Of a stretch of DNA of 64,000 nucleotides, positions 53,531 to 63,195 are shown one piece after another. The stretch spans positions 1-64,000 of the forward strand of contig NZ_FOCX01000014.1 of assembly GCF_900110215.1 (NCBI RefSeq). The letters run 5' to 3'. The number at the start of each line of letters is the position of its first letter. Within the stretch, counting starts at the first letter, position 1. The stretch is from Halorientalis persicus. Its GTDB lineage: Archaea > Halobacteriota > Halobacteria > Halobacteriales > Haloarculaceae. The notes below the pieces were generated by a model. That model searched no databases. It was not told the DNA's origin and saw nothing but the letters and a program-made list of their open reading frames with translations. The position numbers were made by a program, and so were the translations under genes.

Positions 53531-54415
53531 TCATCGTGTGACCCCCTCGTACTTGTACCAGCGAAGCAGGCTAAGGTTCAACATGTAGGTGTTCATCAGG
53601 TCCGCGGACAGCCCCATCACGAGGACGAGTCCGATCTGGGGCAAGAGCGGGATCGCGAGCAGGAACGCCGCGATAGACATCACGCTCATCGCGGCGATCG
53701 AGGTGAGCGTCATCGTCACCCCGGTCCGCATCGCCCGGTAGGCCGACTCGTAGAAGTCCCCGCGACGCCGCAGGATGTGGTTGTTCAACAGTACGTCGGA
53801 GTCGACGCTGTAACCGATCAGCATGAGCAGTGCCGCGACCGTCCCCAGCGAGAGCTTGATGCCGAAGACGTTCATCAGCGCTAGCGGGATCACGAGGTCG
53901 GAAAACGCCGAGATGACGATCGCGATCGACGGGACGAACGACCGGAACAGCAGGAAGATCAGGATGCTCATCCCTACGAAGGCCACGGCGAGGCCGATCA
54001 GTGTGAGTCGCACCGAGTCGGACCCGAAGCTGGCCGACGTCTCGCTGAACGAGGAGATCTCGTACCCCTGGCTCTCTATCGCTCCCCGCACGCCGTCGGT
54101 CTGCTGGGTCGTGACGATGTACTCCTGGGTGCCCCCGCTGACCTGCACCGGCTGGATCGTCGGATCGAGCCCGCTGAGGCTCTGTTCGATCTCGCTCTGG
54201 GAGGCGCTGGTCTGAATCTGTGCTTCGGTCCCGCCGGTGAACTCGATCCCGAGTGCCACCGGTGTGCCGGTCATGACGTACCAGGCGGCCAGGATCGCCA
54301 GCGCGACCGCGAGGACGGCGAGCGGCACCGCCGCGAGTTGTCTGTTCGTGTACCGCGTGTAGTCGACGTCGGGGAACCGGTCCGGGAGGTCGGTCATCGC
54401 ACTCATCCGGACCAT
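53531..54415 (-). CDS. secF: protein translocase subunit SecF
   Basis: A SecF of about 294 residues with the N-terminal helix, P1 domain (LGIEFTGGTEAQIQ) and the GYSVDSDVLLNNHILRRR motif in helix 4. ATG 54415 was chosen; 54406, 54397 and a longer start at 54475 are also in frame. A TTATT box near 54,480 lies about 65 nt upstream of the chosen start, so a short leader is likely. It is first in the secF-secD operon. The palindrome array at 54543-54658 lies just upstream. Confidence 0.92.
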   Translation of the reverse strand: MVRMSAMTDLPDRFPDVDYTRYTNRQLAAVPLAVLAVALAILAAWYVMTGTPVALGIEFTGGTEAQIQTSASQSEIEQSLSGLDPTIQPVQVSGGTQEYIVTTQQTDGVRGAIESQGYEISSFSETSASFGSDSVRLTLIGLAVAFVGMSILIFLLFRSFVPSIAIVISAFSDLVIPLALMNVFGIKLSLGTVAALLMLIGYSVDSDVLLNNHILRRRGDFYESAYRAMRTGVTMTLTSIAAMSVMSIAAFLLAIPLLPQIGLVLVMGLSADLMNTYMLNLSLLRWYKYEGVTR

Positions 54416-54542
54416 CCCCCGTTTCCGACTCCCGGTACCTCGAACTCCACCATACGCCACCGTGTGCAACAACATTGAATAAGCCTTCTTATCTCGGCTG
54501 TCGTTCCCACCCAGTCAGGCAGACAGCGATGGCTATCGGCTC

Positions 54543-54658
54543 GGGCTCGACTGGTGAGCGAAGCGAGACAGGGCTCGACTGACGCCGAAGTGCGTCAGTC
54601 GGCGTCCGCGCGAGTGAAGCGAGCGCGGGTTCGATTGGCGAACGGAGTGAGTCAATCG
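54543..54658. repeat. array of short palindromes at the histidine-kinase 3' end
   Basis: CGACTGACGC-CGAAGT-GCGTCAGTCG (54576-54601) is a perfect 10-bp-arm hairpin. A GC-rich hairpin CCGCGC/GCGCGG follows (about 54,606-54,628), then CGATTGGC/GTCAATCG (54632-54639/54651-54658, one mismatch), which covers the kinase stop codon. GGGCTCGACTG is directly repeated at 54543 and 54571. It may act as terminator or mRNA 3'-end structure for the kinase gene. Confidence 0.6.
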
Positions 54659-56388
54659 GCATCGACGGGTGGGCGACCCGAGGTGGTGTGGACGGTCGGC
54701 CCCTGGCGCGGGATCGAGATGGTGACGACGCTCCCGCTCACGTCTTCGTCCCGGCCGAAGGCCACCCGGTCGCGGAACTCGATCTCGCCGCCGAGCATCG
54801 TCACACCCCAGTTGACCAGCCAGAGCCCGAGCCCGCTCCCGTGTTCCAGGGGTGTCTCGGTGCCCTTGACCAGCACCTCCCGTTCCTGTCGCGGGATGCC
54901 GGGGCCGTCGTCGGCCACCGAAATTTCGACCTGGCCGTCGTCGGCCTCGATACGGACCCAGACGTGGGGCTGTTGACTGTCGTTGTGGACGACGGCGTTC
55001 TCGAGGACGTTCTGCAGGACCGATTCGAGGATGCCGGTCGAGCGAATCTCCAGTTCCTCGGGTAGGTCGGCCTCGATCTCGGCCGCGGGGTACTCGTGGC
55101 GGAGCGTGTCGAGTTGCCGGGTCACCAGCGACGGGAGATCGATCGGCTGGGGATCGTTGTGCCGGCGGGACATGATCCGCTCGATCTCGCGGGCCTTGGT
55201 ACCGGTCTCGCTCAGGTCGCGGGCGACCGACCGGACGCGGTCGGCCAGTTCCGCGTCCTCCCCGTCGAGGCGGTCGACGAGTTGGGTCGCACACACGTCG
55301 ATGACGTTCATGTCGTTGCGGAAGTTGTGCCGGAGGACCCGGTTGAGGACCTGCAACTGCTGGCGGCGGTTGGTCCGGTCGGTGATGTCCCGCAAGACCA
55401 GAATCCGACCGAGCTGTCGGCCGTGCTGGTCGGTCAGTGTCGAGACCTTCACCTCGTACTCGAAGGGACCGTCCGACGACCAGACGACGGTCCCTTCCCC
55501 GACCGGCAACTCGAACTCCGGATCGTCGAAGACGGCCCGGACCGAGCGGCCGACGACCTCGTCTTTCGAGAGGTCGAACTGCTGTTGGGCGAGCGGGTTC
55601 ACGTCGACGACCACGTCGTCCTCGTCGACGACGATCACGCCGTCACGCATATTCCGGACGACGGCGGTGCGGCCGATCTGGCGGGTCGCCGGGACGCGAT
55701 CCAGCAGGTCGGACCGGTAGAACGCGTAGCCGTAGGTGATACCGCTGATCGTGAACATATACGGCGTCATGTCCAGCCCGGGGATCGGGACGGCCCCGGT
55801 AACGGAGGCGACGTTGGCGAAAAGCGGGGCGGAGACGCCGAGCAGGAGCGCGACCCCCTGGTCGACGAACAGGTGATCGACGGTGAACACCAGGCGCATG
55901 ACGAGGACGATTCCGGCCAGCACGAGTGTGTACGCGTACGCGAGGAATCCCCAGAACACCGGGCCATGCGCCTGGACGCCGACAGTGACACCCTGGGTGT
56001 ACACCATCCGGACCTCCGACCAGACCAGTTCGTGGAGCGGGTTCGTCCAGACCAGCACGAGCATGACCGCCGCCGGCAGGGCCAGAAGTGCGACCGACCG
56101 GCGCGTGACCCGGTCGCCGTACCCCGTGTACTGCAGCGCGAACAGGGCCCAGGCCACCGGGACGCCGATCCGTCCGATCCAGGCGAACTGTTCGATCGTG
56201 ATCCAGGTCGCCCTATTCGGTGCCATGAGCGCGAACGCGCTCCCGCCGGCCCACAGCGCGATGGACCACAGCAGGAGCCGCAGGGCTCTGACCCCAGGTC
56301 CGCTACAGCGACGCCACGTCTCGACGAGAAACGCCGCTACGAGCACCATGGGCACGCCGAGCGCTAGCGCGTACGGTGATACAGACAC
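54652..56388 (-). CDS. 7TM-PAS histidine kinase
   Basis: A 578-residue kinase. The N-terminal seven-helix 'histidine kinase N-terminal 7TM' sensor covers about 1-225, a PAS domain about 240-350 (MRDGVIVVDEDDVVVDVNPLAQ), the HisKA box has LNRVLRHNFRNDMNVID (His about 360), and the ATPase has N, G1 and G2 boxes (VLENAVVHN, VADDGPGIP, GSGLGLWLV). The sensor faces the membrane; the signal is unknown. No response regulator is adjacent, as is usual in haloarchaea. Confidence 0.93.
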   Translation of the reverse strand: MSVSPYALALGVPMVLVAAFLVETWRRCSGPGVRALRLLLWSIALWAGGSAFALMAPNRATWITIEQFAWIGRIGVPVAWALFALQYTGYGDRVTRRSVALLALPAAVMLVLVWTNPLHELVWSEVRMVYTQGVTVGVQAHGPVFWGFLAYAYTLVLAGIVLVMRLVFTVDHLFVDQGVALLLGVSAPLFANVASVTGAVPIPGLDMTPYMFTISGITYGYAFYRSDLLDRVPATRQIGRTAVVRNMRDGVIVVDEDDVVVDVNPLAQQQFDLSKDEVVGRSVRAVFDDPEFELPVGEGTVVWSSDGPFEYEVKVSTLTDQHGRQLGRILVLRDITDRTNRRQQLQVLNRVLRHNFRNDMNVIDVCATQLVDRLDGEDAELADRVRSVARDLSETGTKAREIERIMSRRHNDPQPIDLPSLVTRQLDTLRHEYPAAEIEADLPEELEIRSTGILESVLQNVLENAVVHNDSQQPHVWVRIEADDGQVEISVADDGPGIPRQEREVLVKGTETPLEHGSGLGLWLVNWGVTMLGGEIEFRDRVAFGRDEDVSGSVVTISIPRQGPTVHTTSGRPPVDAD

Positions 56389-56552
56389 GTTCTCGACTAC
56401 CCCCTACGCCCCCTTCTCGGGCTCAGTTACCACTGTTAGATCCACCTGCATAAGAGTAGAGCCGTCAGAATCCGGCAATATTTAAGTACAGGTGAGAGGG
56501 CCGGCGAACGGACGCGGCTGTCGGGCCTGCCCTGGCCGGCAGCGGCCCCCAG

Positions 56553-57011
56553 TCAGGGGAGATACCGAACGCTGAGGGCCTGTCCGTCGGCACGGATCTC
56601 GACGCGGTCGACGTCGAGGCGCGCCGCGCGTGCCAGGGTCTCCTCGTCGTCGTGAACATCCGCGGCCGCGTCGGCGGCCTCGCCCTCGGGGACGGTGATG
56701 ACGTGGAGTTCGCCCTCGCCGGCGCGCTCCTGGCGGGTGACCTCCCCGACGGGCTGATCGGCGGCGATCTCTCTGGCCTGCTTCGTCGGTGGTTCCGGAC
56801 TTCGCTCGACCGGGATCGTCCGCTGGTCGGTGATCTCGACGACCTGCCAGGCGACCTCCATCGGCGGTTCGGGCTCGATGCTTGCAGTCAGGATCTCCCC
56901 GACCTCGACGCCGGGGTTGGTGGTCAGGGTGTGGACCTGGCTGTCGGTCACGTCCTGCAGGACCGCCGAGTCGCCGTCGGCAGCGGTGACGAGAAACGTG
57001 GCGTCTTTCAT
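56553..57011 (-). CDS. DUF5812-type haloarchaeal protein
   Basis: A 152-residue acidic protein from ATG 57011 (MKDATFLVTAADGDSAVLQDV). The N-terminal half looks like a small OB-like beta barrel (VGEILTASIEPEPPMEVAWQVVEI), and the C-terminal half is rich in Ala/Asp/Glu and ends with a beta strand. It matches the haloarchaeal DUF5812 pattern as far as memory allows; the function is unknown. It is 43 nt downstream of the small membrane-protein gene on the same strand. Confidence 0.7.
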   Translation of the reverse strand: MKDATFLVTAADGDSAVLQDVTDSQVHTLTTNPGVEVGEILTASIEPEPPMEVAWQVVEITDQRTIPVERSPEPPTKQAREIAADQPVGEVTRQERAGEGELHVITVPEGEAADAAADVHDDEETLARAARLDVDRVEIRADGQALSVRYLP

Positions 57012-57054
57012 GGGCGTCGCTTGTGGCTCGCGGGCTTTCCGCGTTTCGAGTCGA

Positions 57055-57615
57055 TCAGCGGAGCACTCGATCGACGACGGCGATGGCCAGGCCCGCCAGC
57101 GTCGGTGGCACCAGTCCCGCGATCGGGGGCAGTGCGTAGAGGACCCGAATGACGGGAGCCAGCAGGCCACTGGGTGGGTCGCGGCAGGTCACCTGATCAC
57201 CGAAGTTGTAGCACTCCGGGATGGAGATGACGAGTCCGACGTACAGCGCGAAGATGAAGGCGTAGCCCGCGACGCCCATCGCCAGGTCGTACCGGCCGTC
57301 GAGGTCGCCACCCTGGATCCGGCGACGACGGGCGAAGTACAGGACCGGGGCAACCAGCGGGGCGAACACCAGTGCGCCCACGAAGATGATGAACGCCCTG
57401 GAAAAGGTGAACACACCGCCGGGCGTCCCGGCGGAGTTGCCCAGTTGTACCATCACCGACACCGCGAACGCCAGCGCGGTCAGCAGTGCCAACAGCCCGC
57501 CGATCACGACGTACGAGCGGTACAGCCGTGAGTCGCTGGATCGGAGCGCGTAGGGAAACGCACCGAGGAGTCCGCGGTACGTCGCCTCGTCGTCACCGGT
57601 CCCGGCGTCGGTCAT
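57055..57615 (-). CDS. four-helix membrane protein, unknown function
   Basis: A 186-residue protein from ATG 57615 with a soluble acidic N-terminus (to about 32) and four hydrophobic helices (about 33-55, 68-92, 112-132, 150-180). A CysProx pair (ECYNFGDQVTCRDP) in the loop before the last helix may form a disulfide outside the cell. No family was recognised beyond haloarchaeal 'hypothetical membrane protein'. It is divergent from pgi with 93 nt between starts. Confidence 0.72.
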   Translation of the reverse strand: MTDAGTGDDEATYRGLLGAFPYALRSSDSRLYRSYVVIGGLLALLTALAFAVSVMVQLGNSAGTPGGVFTFSRAFIIFVGALVFAPLVAPVLYFARRRRIQGGDLDGRYDLAMGVAGYAFIFALYVGLVISIPECYNFGDQVTCRDPPSGLLAPVIRVLYALPPIAGLVPPTLAGLAIAVVDRVLR

Positions 57616-57708
57616 TGCCGGCGAGTAGGCGGCGGTCGCCGAAAAGCCACGCGGTTCCCATCCGACCGGAACAGTAGCGTTTTGCGCGCCCGGTGTGGAC
57701 GGACGACC

Positions 57709-59028
57709 ATGCAAGTCGACATCGGCAACGCGCTCGCGGCCGTGGCTGATCCGGGGGTCAGCCGCGACGCGCTGGAGCGACTCGACGAAGACGTGGCACG
57801 GGCACACGATGGCATCGCGGCGGGCCGGGCGGACGACGAGTTCGGCTACGCCGCGCTGAACCTGCCCGAGCGGACCGACGCCGCCGCGATCGAGGCCGCC
57901 GTCGAACCCGTCGCCGACGCCGAGGCCATCCTGACTGTCGGGATCGGCGGGAGCGCCCTCGGCGCGGCCACGATCTCGGAGGCACTGGGCGGACTGGACG
58001 ATGAGGGTGCGTCGGCCGACGCCGCGCCGCTGTACGTGCTGGACAACGTCGATCCCGCCCACGTCCGGGAGATTCTGGCCGAGGTTCCGCTCGACCGCAC
58101 CGCGGTCAACGTCGTCTCGCGGTCGGGCACCACCGCAGAAACCCTCTCGAACTTCCTCGTCGTCCGCGAAGCGATGGAGGAAGCCGGCGTCGACTGGACC
58201 GAGCGGACCGTCGTCACCACGGGCGAGGCGGGGCCGCTCCGCGAACTGGCCGACCGGCACGATATGCCTGCGCTGGACGTGCCGACGGGCGTGCCGGGTC
58301 GCTTCTCGGCGCTGTCGGCGGTCGGGTTGGTGCCCGCGGCGATCCAGGGCCACGACATCGAAGGCCTGCTGGCCGGGGGCCAACGGGCCGCCGACTCGCT
58401 GTCGTCCTCGCTGTTCGACTGCCCCGGCTACGCCTACGGCGCGGTGAGTTACGCGCTGGCCCAGCGCGGGGCCGGCATCAACGCCTTCGTCCCCTACGCC
58501 GAGCGACTGGAGTTTTTCGCCGAGTGGTTCGCGCAACTGTGGGCCGAGAGCCTCGGAAAGGACGGACTGGGCCAGACGCCCGCGCGGGCGCTCGGCGCGA
58601 CCGATCAGCACTCCCAGCTCCAGCTCTACCGCGCTGGCCCACGGGACAAGGTGGTGACCATGCTCCGCCCGCAGGAACGGGCCGACCACGAGATTCCAGA
58701 GACCGACATCGAGGGGCTGTCCTACCTCGGCGGGTCGACGCTCGGCGACCTGCTGGACGCGGAGTTCGAGGCGACCGAGGCCAGCCTCGCGGCCGCGGAT
58801 CGGCCCTCGGTCCGGGTCGAGATCGAGCGGCTGGACGCCGAAGCCCTCGGCGAGTTGCTGTACGCGATGGAGGCGGCCTGCGTGCTGTACGGCGAGTTGG
58901 CGAACGTCTCGACGTTCGACCAGCCAGCCGTCGAGTGGGGCAAGCGGGCAGCCCGTGGCCTGCTGGGCGGCGGCGAGTTCGAGGAGGCCGAGGCGGTCGC
59001 GGACAAGACCGAACTGATCGTCGAGTGA
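57709..59028 (+). CDS. pgi: glucose-6-phosphate isomerase
   Basis: A 439-residue PGI with two SIS domains. Signatures are VGIGGSALGA (about 75), SRSGTTAETLSNF (about 140), the PGI loop GATDQHSQLQLY (about 300) and the C-terminal helix QPAVEWGKRAARGLL with the catalytic Lys. It interconverts glucose- and fructose-6-phosphate and so supplies the substrate for GlmS. ATG 57709 is chosen over 57682 because it gives the family N-terminus. Confidence 0.95.
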   Translation: MQVDIGNALAAVADPGVSRDALERLDEDVARAHDGIAAGRADDEFGYAALNLPERTDAAAIEAAVEPVADAEAILTVGIGGSALGAATISEALGGLDDEGASADAAPLYVLDNVDPAHVREILAEVPLDRTAVNVVSRSGTTAETLSNFLVVREAMEEAGVDWTERTVVTTGEAGPLRELADRHDMPALDVPTGVPGRFSALSAVGLVPAAIQGHDIEGLLAGGQRAADSLSSSLFDCPGYAYGAVSYALAQRGAGINAFVPYAERLEFFAEWFAQLWAESLGKDGLGQTPARALGATDQHSQLQLYRAGPRDKVVTMLRPQERADHEIPETDIEGLSYLGGSTLGDLLDAEFEATEASLAAADRPSVRVEIERLDAEALGELLYAMEAACVLYGELANVSTFDQPAVEWGKRAARGLLGGGEFEEAEAVADKTELIVE

Positions 59029-59080
59029 GCGGGAACCCGAAGCACAGTCCATAAATCGCCCGCCGCCGTGGTGAGAGCCA

Positions 59081-60241
59081 ATGGCAGCAGTAGATGGAGT
59101 CGACGGTCGCGGATCCCGGACGACCGCAGCCCCGACGACGGGGCTGGTGCTGGCCGGGGTCGCGCTGGCGGCGAGCGGTCTCCCCTGGACCGGCGGGACG
59201 CCGATCGTCGCGGTGCCGGGCATCGACGGGAGCGTCGTCGGCGTCGTCCTCGCGGCCGGTGCGGCCCTGACCTTCGGTCTGCGCCGACACGGGATCGCCG
59301 ACCGTCGACTGGGCGCGCCGGTCGCTGGCCTGTTCTCGCTCGCGCTGTTTGGCTTCGCGCTCTACCAGCTGATGCGGCCGGCCATCGGGACCGACGCCGT
59401 CCCCGAAGTGGGGCTCGGGCTCCCCATCGCGGCGCTCGCGGGACTCGGCGCGGCCGCCGTCGCCGTCGCCGACTACGACGCCATCGCCGACGACGCCTTC
59501 TGGGGGAGGGTCAAGGGGGTCGCGGTCGCGATCGCGCTCGCCGGCGGGGCGTTCGTGAGTCTGTTCGTCGCACAGCTTCTCGCCGTCGTTCCGTTGTCGA
59601 TCGTGGGGCTCGTCGGACTGGAGCCGGACCTGCAGTCGCCGCCGGTCCTGACCGTCGTGACTACGTTCAGCTACCTCGGAACCGTCGGGTTCGTCGTCCT
59701 GTATCTCAAGGGCCGTGACCTCCCGTGGTCGTACGTCGACGTGTCGACGCCATCGGCGCGTGACCTGCTGGCCACCGTGGGCGGCCTGTTCGTCCTCTTG
59801 CTCCTGCTCGGGGGGGTCACGACGCTCGTCCAGCAACTCGGGCTTCCCTCCTCGGACTCCCAGATCCAGCAGCAGGCCATGGAGAACCCGCCGCTGGCGC
59901 TGTACTTCGTCGTCCTCTCCTTTCTCGTCATCGCGCCCGTCGAGGAACTGGCCTACCGCAACGTCGTCCAGAAGTACCTCTACGAGCACTTCAGCGGCCG
60001 GTCGGCCGTGATACTGGCCGCGGCGGTGTTCGGGGCCGTCCACTTCAGCCAGTACCAGTCGGCCAACCCGCTTGCGACCCTGACCACCCTCGTCACGATC
60101 TCCGTGCTCTCCCTGCTCCTTGGCTACGTCTACTACCGTACCGAGAACCTCGTCGTCCCGATCCTCGTCCACGGCGCGTTCAACGCCCTCCAGTTCCTCG
60201 CGGTCTACCTCCAGGCGACCGGGCAGCTCCCCGCGGCCTGA
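59081..60241 (+). CDS. CPBP-family intramembrane metalloprotease
   Basis: A 386-residue membrane protein. The C-terminal CPBP (CAAX-protease-like) domain has VEELAYRNVVQKYL (E-E-x3-R, about 288) and AAVFGAVHFSQY (His motif, about 325) plus a later 'VPILVHGAFNALQ' motif. A 4- to 5-helix N-terminal extension is typical of haloarchaeal forms. The substrate is unknown. A CATAAAT box at about 59,050 precedes the start by ~27 nt, giving a leaderless mRNA. Confidence 0.88.
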   Translation: MAAVDGVDGRGSRTTAAPTTGLVLAGVALAASGLPWTGGTPIVAVPGIDGSVVGVVLAAGAALTFGLRRHGIADRRLGAPVAGLFSLALFGFALYQLMRPAIGTDAVPEVGLGLPIAALAGLGAAAVAVADYDAIADDAFWGRVKGVAVAIALAGGAFVSLFVAQLLAVVPLSIVGLVGLEPDLQSPPVLTVVTTFSYLGTVGFVVLYLKGRDLPWSYVDVSTPSARDLLATVGGLFVLLLLLGGVTTLVQQLGLPSSDSQIQQQAMENPPLALYFVVLSFLVIAPVEELAYRNVVQKYLYEHFSGRSAVILAAAVFGAVHFSQYQSANPLATLTTLVTISVLSLLLGYVYYRTENLVVPILVHGAFNALQFLAVYLQATGQLPAA

Positions 60242-60350
60242 ACCCTTGCCGTCCCCTAGTTTCCGCGACAGATATCGAGAAACGGACCGAACGGGCGTGA
60301 GACGGTTGTCTGACGGGATTTTATACAGACCCGTGACAAATACGCGAGGT

Positions 60351-60503
60351 ATGCCAACCCGTTTCACCGTGGTCTGTGACGACGACCTCGCGAGCGAGGT
60401 CGAGTCGCTGGCCCACGAGTACGACCTCACCGAGGAGGAAGTACTCACGCAGTTGATCGACCTGGGGTTGGACGAGGCCCACCGGACGCGAAACCGGCAC
60501 TAG
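60351..60503 (+). CDS. small CopG/ribbon-helix-helix protein, 50 aa
   Basis: A 50-residue protein: FTVVCDDDLASEVESLAHEYDLTEEEVLTQLIDLGL has the strand-helix-helix arrangement of RHH proteins. A TTTTATA box at about 60,319-60,325 is 26-32 nt before the ATG, supporting a leaderless transcript from 60351. Its stop overlaps the stop of the convergent nob1 gene by 4 nt. It may be an antitoxin-like or stand-alone regulator. Confidence 0.72.
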   Translation: MPTRFTVVCDDDLASEVESLAHEYDLTEEEVLTQLIDLGLDEAHRTRNRH

Positions 60504-60958
60504 GCCGGGTTCTTCCGGGTGAGATCGCTCCCGCAGACGGGACAGCGGTCGTGGTCGTCGTCGAATTCGCGGCCACAGCCGCTACACTGGAACCGCCAGT
60601 CCCGTTGCTCGGAGATTCCGTCCCGAGCGATGACCTCGACGGCCACGTCGAGTTTCTCCGCGACGTTTTGCATCGCGTAGTCGTCGGTGACGAGGGTCCC
60701 GTCGAGTTCGAAGGCGGCGGCGACCAGCCGAACGTCCGTCCGGGAGAGTTCGTCGAAGTCGCCGGTCTCGCGGGCGGCCCGCTCGATCCGCTCGACGGTC
60801 TCTTCCTCGGGGATGTGGATGTGCATTCCGGAGCCCTCCAGCGCGTCGAACCGATAGGCACTCTCGCCTTCGAGTTCCTCCTGGACCATCGGGATCGACG
60901 CCTTGCGCTCCTGGGTGTGGTACTCGTTGATGAACGCCGACGAGTCGAGAATATACAT
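60500..60958 (-). CDS. nob1: rRNA maturation endonuclease Nob1
   Basis: A 152-residue archaeal Nob1: a PIN domain with LDSSAFINEY (Asp about 5) and DGTLVTDDYAMQNVA (Asp pair about 90), followed by a zinc ribbon CSGCGREFDDDHDRCPVCG. It makes the final cut at the 3' end of 16S rRNA. It lies upstream of and convergent with the RHH gene and 16 nt downstream of the PRC-barrel gene, which suggests co-transcription with the latter. Confidence 0.93.
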   Translation of the reverse strand: MYILDSSAFINEYHTQERKASIPMVQEELEGESAYRFDALEGSGMHIHIPEEETVERIERAARETGDFDELSRTDVRLVAAAFELDGTLVTDDYAMQNVAEKLDVAVEVIARDGISEQRDWRFQCSGCGREFDDDHDRCPVCGSDLTRKNPA

Positions 60959-60974
60959 CGAAAAAGAGTCCGGA

Positions 60975-61214
60975 TTATCGGTCGACGATCATGTGGTCCT
61001 TGACGGCCTGGACGCGGGGGACCGGAACCAGCAGGCGGCCGCGTTCGTCGGTGGGGAACTCCGATTCCCGGAGCATCTCGTCGGGTTCGACGACGAGGTT
61101 CTCCAGGCGGCCCGATTTGGCGTCCATCGTGATGTTGTACAGCATTCCCAGTTCTTTGCCGTCCGAACCCATGACGGCCTTCCCCGAGAGATTCTCCGCG
61201 AGTATCTCTGCCAT
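60975..61214 (-). CDS. PRC-barrel domain protein
   Basis: A 79-residue single PRC-barrel: MAEILAENLSGKAVMGSDGKELGMLYNI begins with the typical 'GK.V...G..lG' turn and ends VPRVQAVKDHMIVDR. In archaea this small protein is commonly beside nob1 or other ribosome-biogenesis genes, and PRC barrels occur in RimM, so a role in rRNA processing is plausible. A TTATGTAA-like box ~25 nt upstream of 61214 supports that start over 61235. Confidence 0.85.
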   Translation of the reverse strand: MAEILAENLSGKAVMGSDGKELGMLYNITMDAKSGRLENLVVEPDEMLRESEFPTDERGRLLVPVPRVQAVKDHMIVDR

Positions 61215-61380
61215 ACACGGCGTACTGTATTCCACTTACATAAACGCCACGGGGACGTGTGACGCGGGTCTGACGCCGACGAACCGGCCAGTTCCGTAAC
61301 TGCGGCGAGGACCGAAAAGGAGAAACTTAAATGGGCTGGCCGGTTGGTATCGCGTACGGATTCTCGAGGGTGATGTGCCA

Positions 61381-63195
61381 ATGTCTGACTCTACAGAAGC
61401 CGACGCCGACGCCGATGAGGCGGCCACGCTCCGGACCCCCATCGTCGCGGTCCTCGGCCACGTCGACCACGGAAAGACCACGCTACTTGACAAGATTCGC
61501 GGTTCCGCGGTGAGCGAGGGTGAGGCGGGTGCGATCACCCAGCACATCGGCGCGACGGCCGTGCCGCTCTCGACCATCTCGGAGATGGCCGGCGAACTCG
61601 TCGACCCCACGGACTTCGACCTGCCCGGCCTGCTGTACATCGACACGCCCGGCCACCACTCGTTCTCGACGCTGCGCTCCCGGGGCGGCGCACTCGCCGA
61701 CATCGCCGTCCTCGTCGTCGACGTGAACGACGGCTTCCAGCCCCAGACCGAGGAGGCCGTCGACATCCTCAAGCGGACCCAGACCCCCTTCATCGTCGCC
61801 GCCAACAAGGTCGACACCGTCCCGGGCTGGAACCCCAACGAGGGCGTCCCGATCCAGGAGAGCATGGAACAGCAGTCCGAACGTGTCCAGGGCGACCTGA
61901 ACGAACGCCTCTACGGCATCATCGGCGAACTCTCCGATCACGACTTCGCCGCCGACATGTACTGGCGGGTCCAGAACTTCCAGAACAACGTCGGCGTCGT
62001 CCCCGTCTCCGCGATGACCGGCGAGGGCGTCCCCGACCTGCTGACCGTGTTGATGGGCCTGTCCCAGCGGTACATGAAAGACGAGATGCAGATCGACGTG
62101 GAAGGCCCTGGGGCCGGCACCGTGCTGGAGGTCAAGGAGGCACAGGGCTTCGGGACGACCGTCGACGCGGTGCTGTACGACGGCACCATCCGCGAGGACG
62201 ACGAGATCGTCGTCGGCGGCCTCGAAGCGCCCATCACCACCGACGTGCGCGCACTGCTCCAGCCCAAACCGCTGGAGGAGATCCGGACCGATCAGGCCTT
62301 CGAGAAGGTGCCCGAGGTCTCGGCCGCGGCCGGGGTGAAGATCGCCGCGCCCGACCTCGACGACGCGATGGCCGGCGCACCCATCCGGGTCGTCCGGAAT
62401 CGGGACCGCGGACGCGTCATCGCCGACGTGGAGGAAGAACTGGCCGAGATCGAGGTCACCACCGAAGAGCAGGGTGTCGTCGTCAAGGCCGACACGCTGG
62501 GGAGTCTGGAGGCCATCGCCTCCACCCTCGACGAGGTCGACATCCCCATCGTCCGCGCGGAGGTCGGCGACGTGGCACCCCGGGACGTGCGGGTCGCCGA
62601 GACCGCCGAGGAAGAGAAACACGAGGTCCTGCTCGCGTTCTCCGTCGACGTGCTGGACGACGCCAAGCGCCTGGCCGAACAGGAGGGCGTCCGCATCTTC
62701 GAACACGACGTGATCTACCGGCTCGTCGAGGAGTACGAGGAGTACGTCGAGGAGATGGAACGCGCCCAGCAGACCCAGGTGCTGGAGAACATCACCCGTC
62801 CCGCACGCTTCCAGATCCTGCAGGACCACACCTTCCGGCAGAACGACCCCGCCGTCGTCGGCGTGGAGGTGCTGACCGGCACGGTCAAGCGCAACTCCAA
62901 CGTCGCGAAGTTCGAGGACGGCGAGTTCAAGCGCGTCGGCCAGCTCAAGTCCATCCAGGACGCCGGCGAGGACATCGACGAGGCCCGGATGGGCGATCAG
63001 GTCGCCGTCTCCATCGACGGCCCGACCGTCGGCCGCGGCATCAAGGAAGGCGACGAACTCTGGGTCTACCTCCCCGAAAAACACGCCAAGATCCTCGAAC
63101 AGGAACTGACCGACGAGATCCCCGGCGACGAACGCGAAGCGCTCAACCAGTACCTCGAAAAGCAGCGCAACCGGGACCCCTTCTGGGGCAAGTAG
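61381..63195 (+). CDS. infB: translation initiation factor aIF5B
   Basis: A ~604-residue GTPase. G1 is [13 protein letters not shown]3 is DTPGHHSF, G4 is NKVD and G5 is SAMTG, followed by the beta-barrel and the conserved C-terminal domain. It promotes ribosomal subunit joining. Two ATGs two codons apart (61375 and 61381) are possible. A TTAAAT box at about 61,326 lies ~50 nt upstream, so a short leader is likely. No intein interrupts the G domain. Confidence 0.95.
   Translation: MSDSTEADADADEAATLRTPIVAVLGHVDHGKTTLLDKIRGSAVSEGEAGAITQHIGATAVPLSTISEMAGELVDPTDFDLPGLLYIDTPGHHSFSTLRSRGGALADIAVLVVDVNDGFQPQTEEAVDILKRTQTPFIVAANKVDTVPGWNPNEGVPIQESMEQQSERVQGDLNERLYGIIGELSDHDFAADMYWRVQNFQNNVGVVPVSAMTGEGVPDLLTVLMGLSQRYMKDEMQIDVEGPGAGTVLEVKEAQGFGTTVDAVLYDGTIREDDEIVVGGLEAPITTDVRALLQPKPLEEIRTDQAFEKVPEVSAAAGVKIAAPDLDDAMAGAPIRVVRNRDRGRVIADVEEELAEIEVTTEEQGVVVKADTLGSLEAIASTLDEVDIPIVRAEVGDVAPRDVRVAETAEEEKHEVLLAFSVDVLDDAKRLAEQEGVRIFEHDVIYRLVEEYEEYVEEMERAQQTQVLENITRPARFQILQDHTFRQNDPAVVGVEVLTGTVKRNSNVAKFEDGEFKRVGQLKSIQDAGEDIDEARMGDQVAVSIDGPTVGRGIKEGDELWVYLPEKHAKILEQELTDEIPGDEREALNQYLEKQRNRDPFWGK

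Noticed and set aside
61483-63084. 533-codon frame on the minus strand
   Set aside because: Antisense to infB, which has all G motifs.
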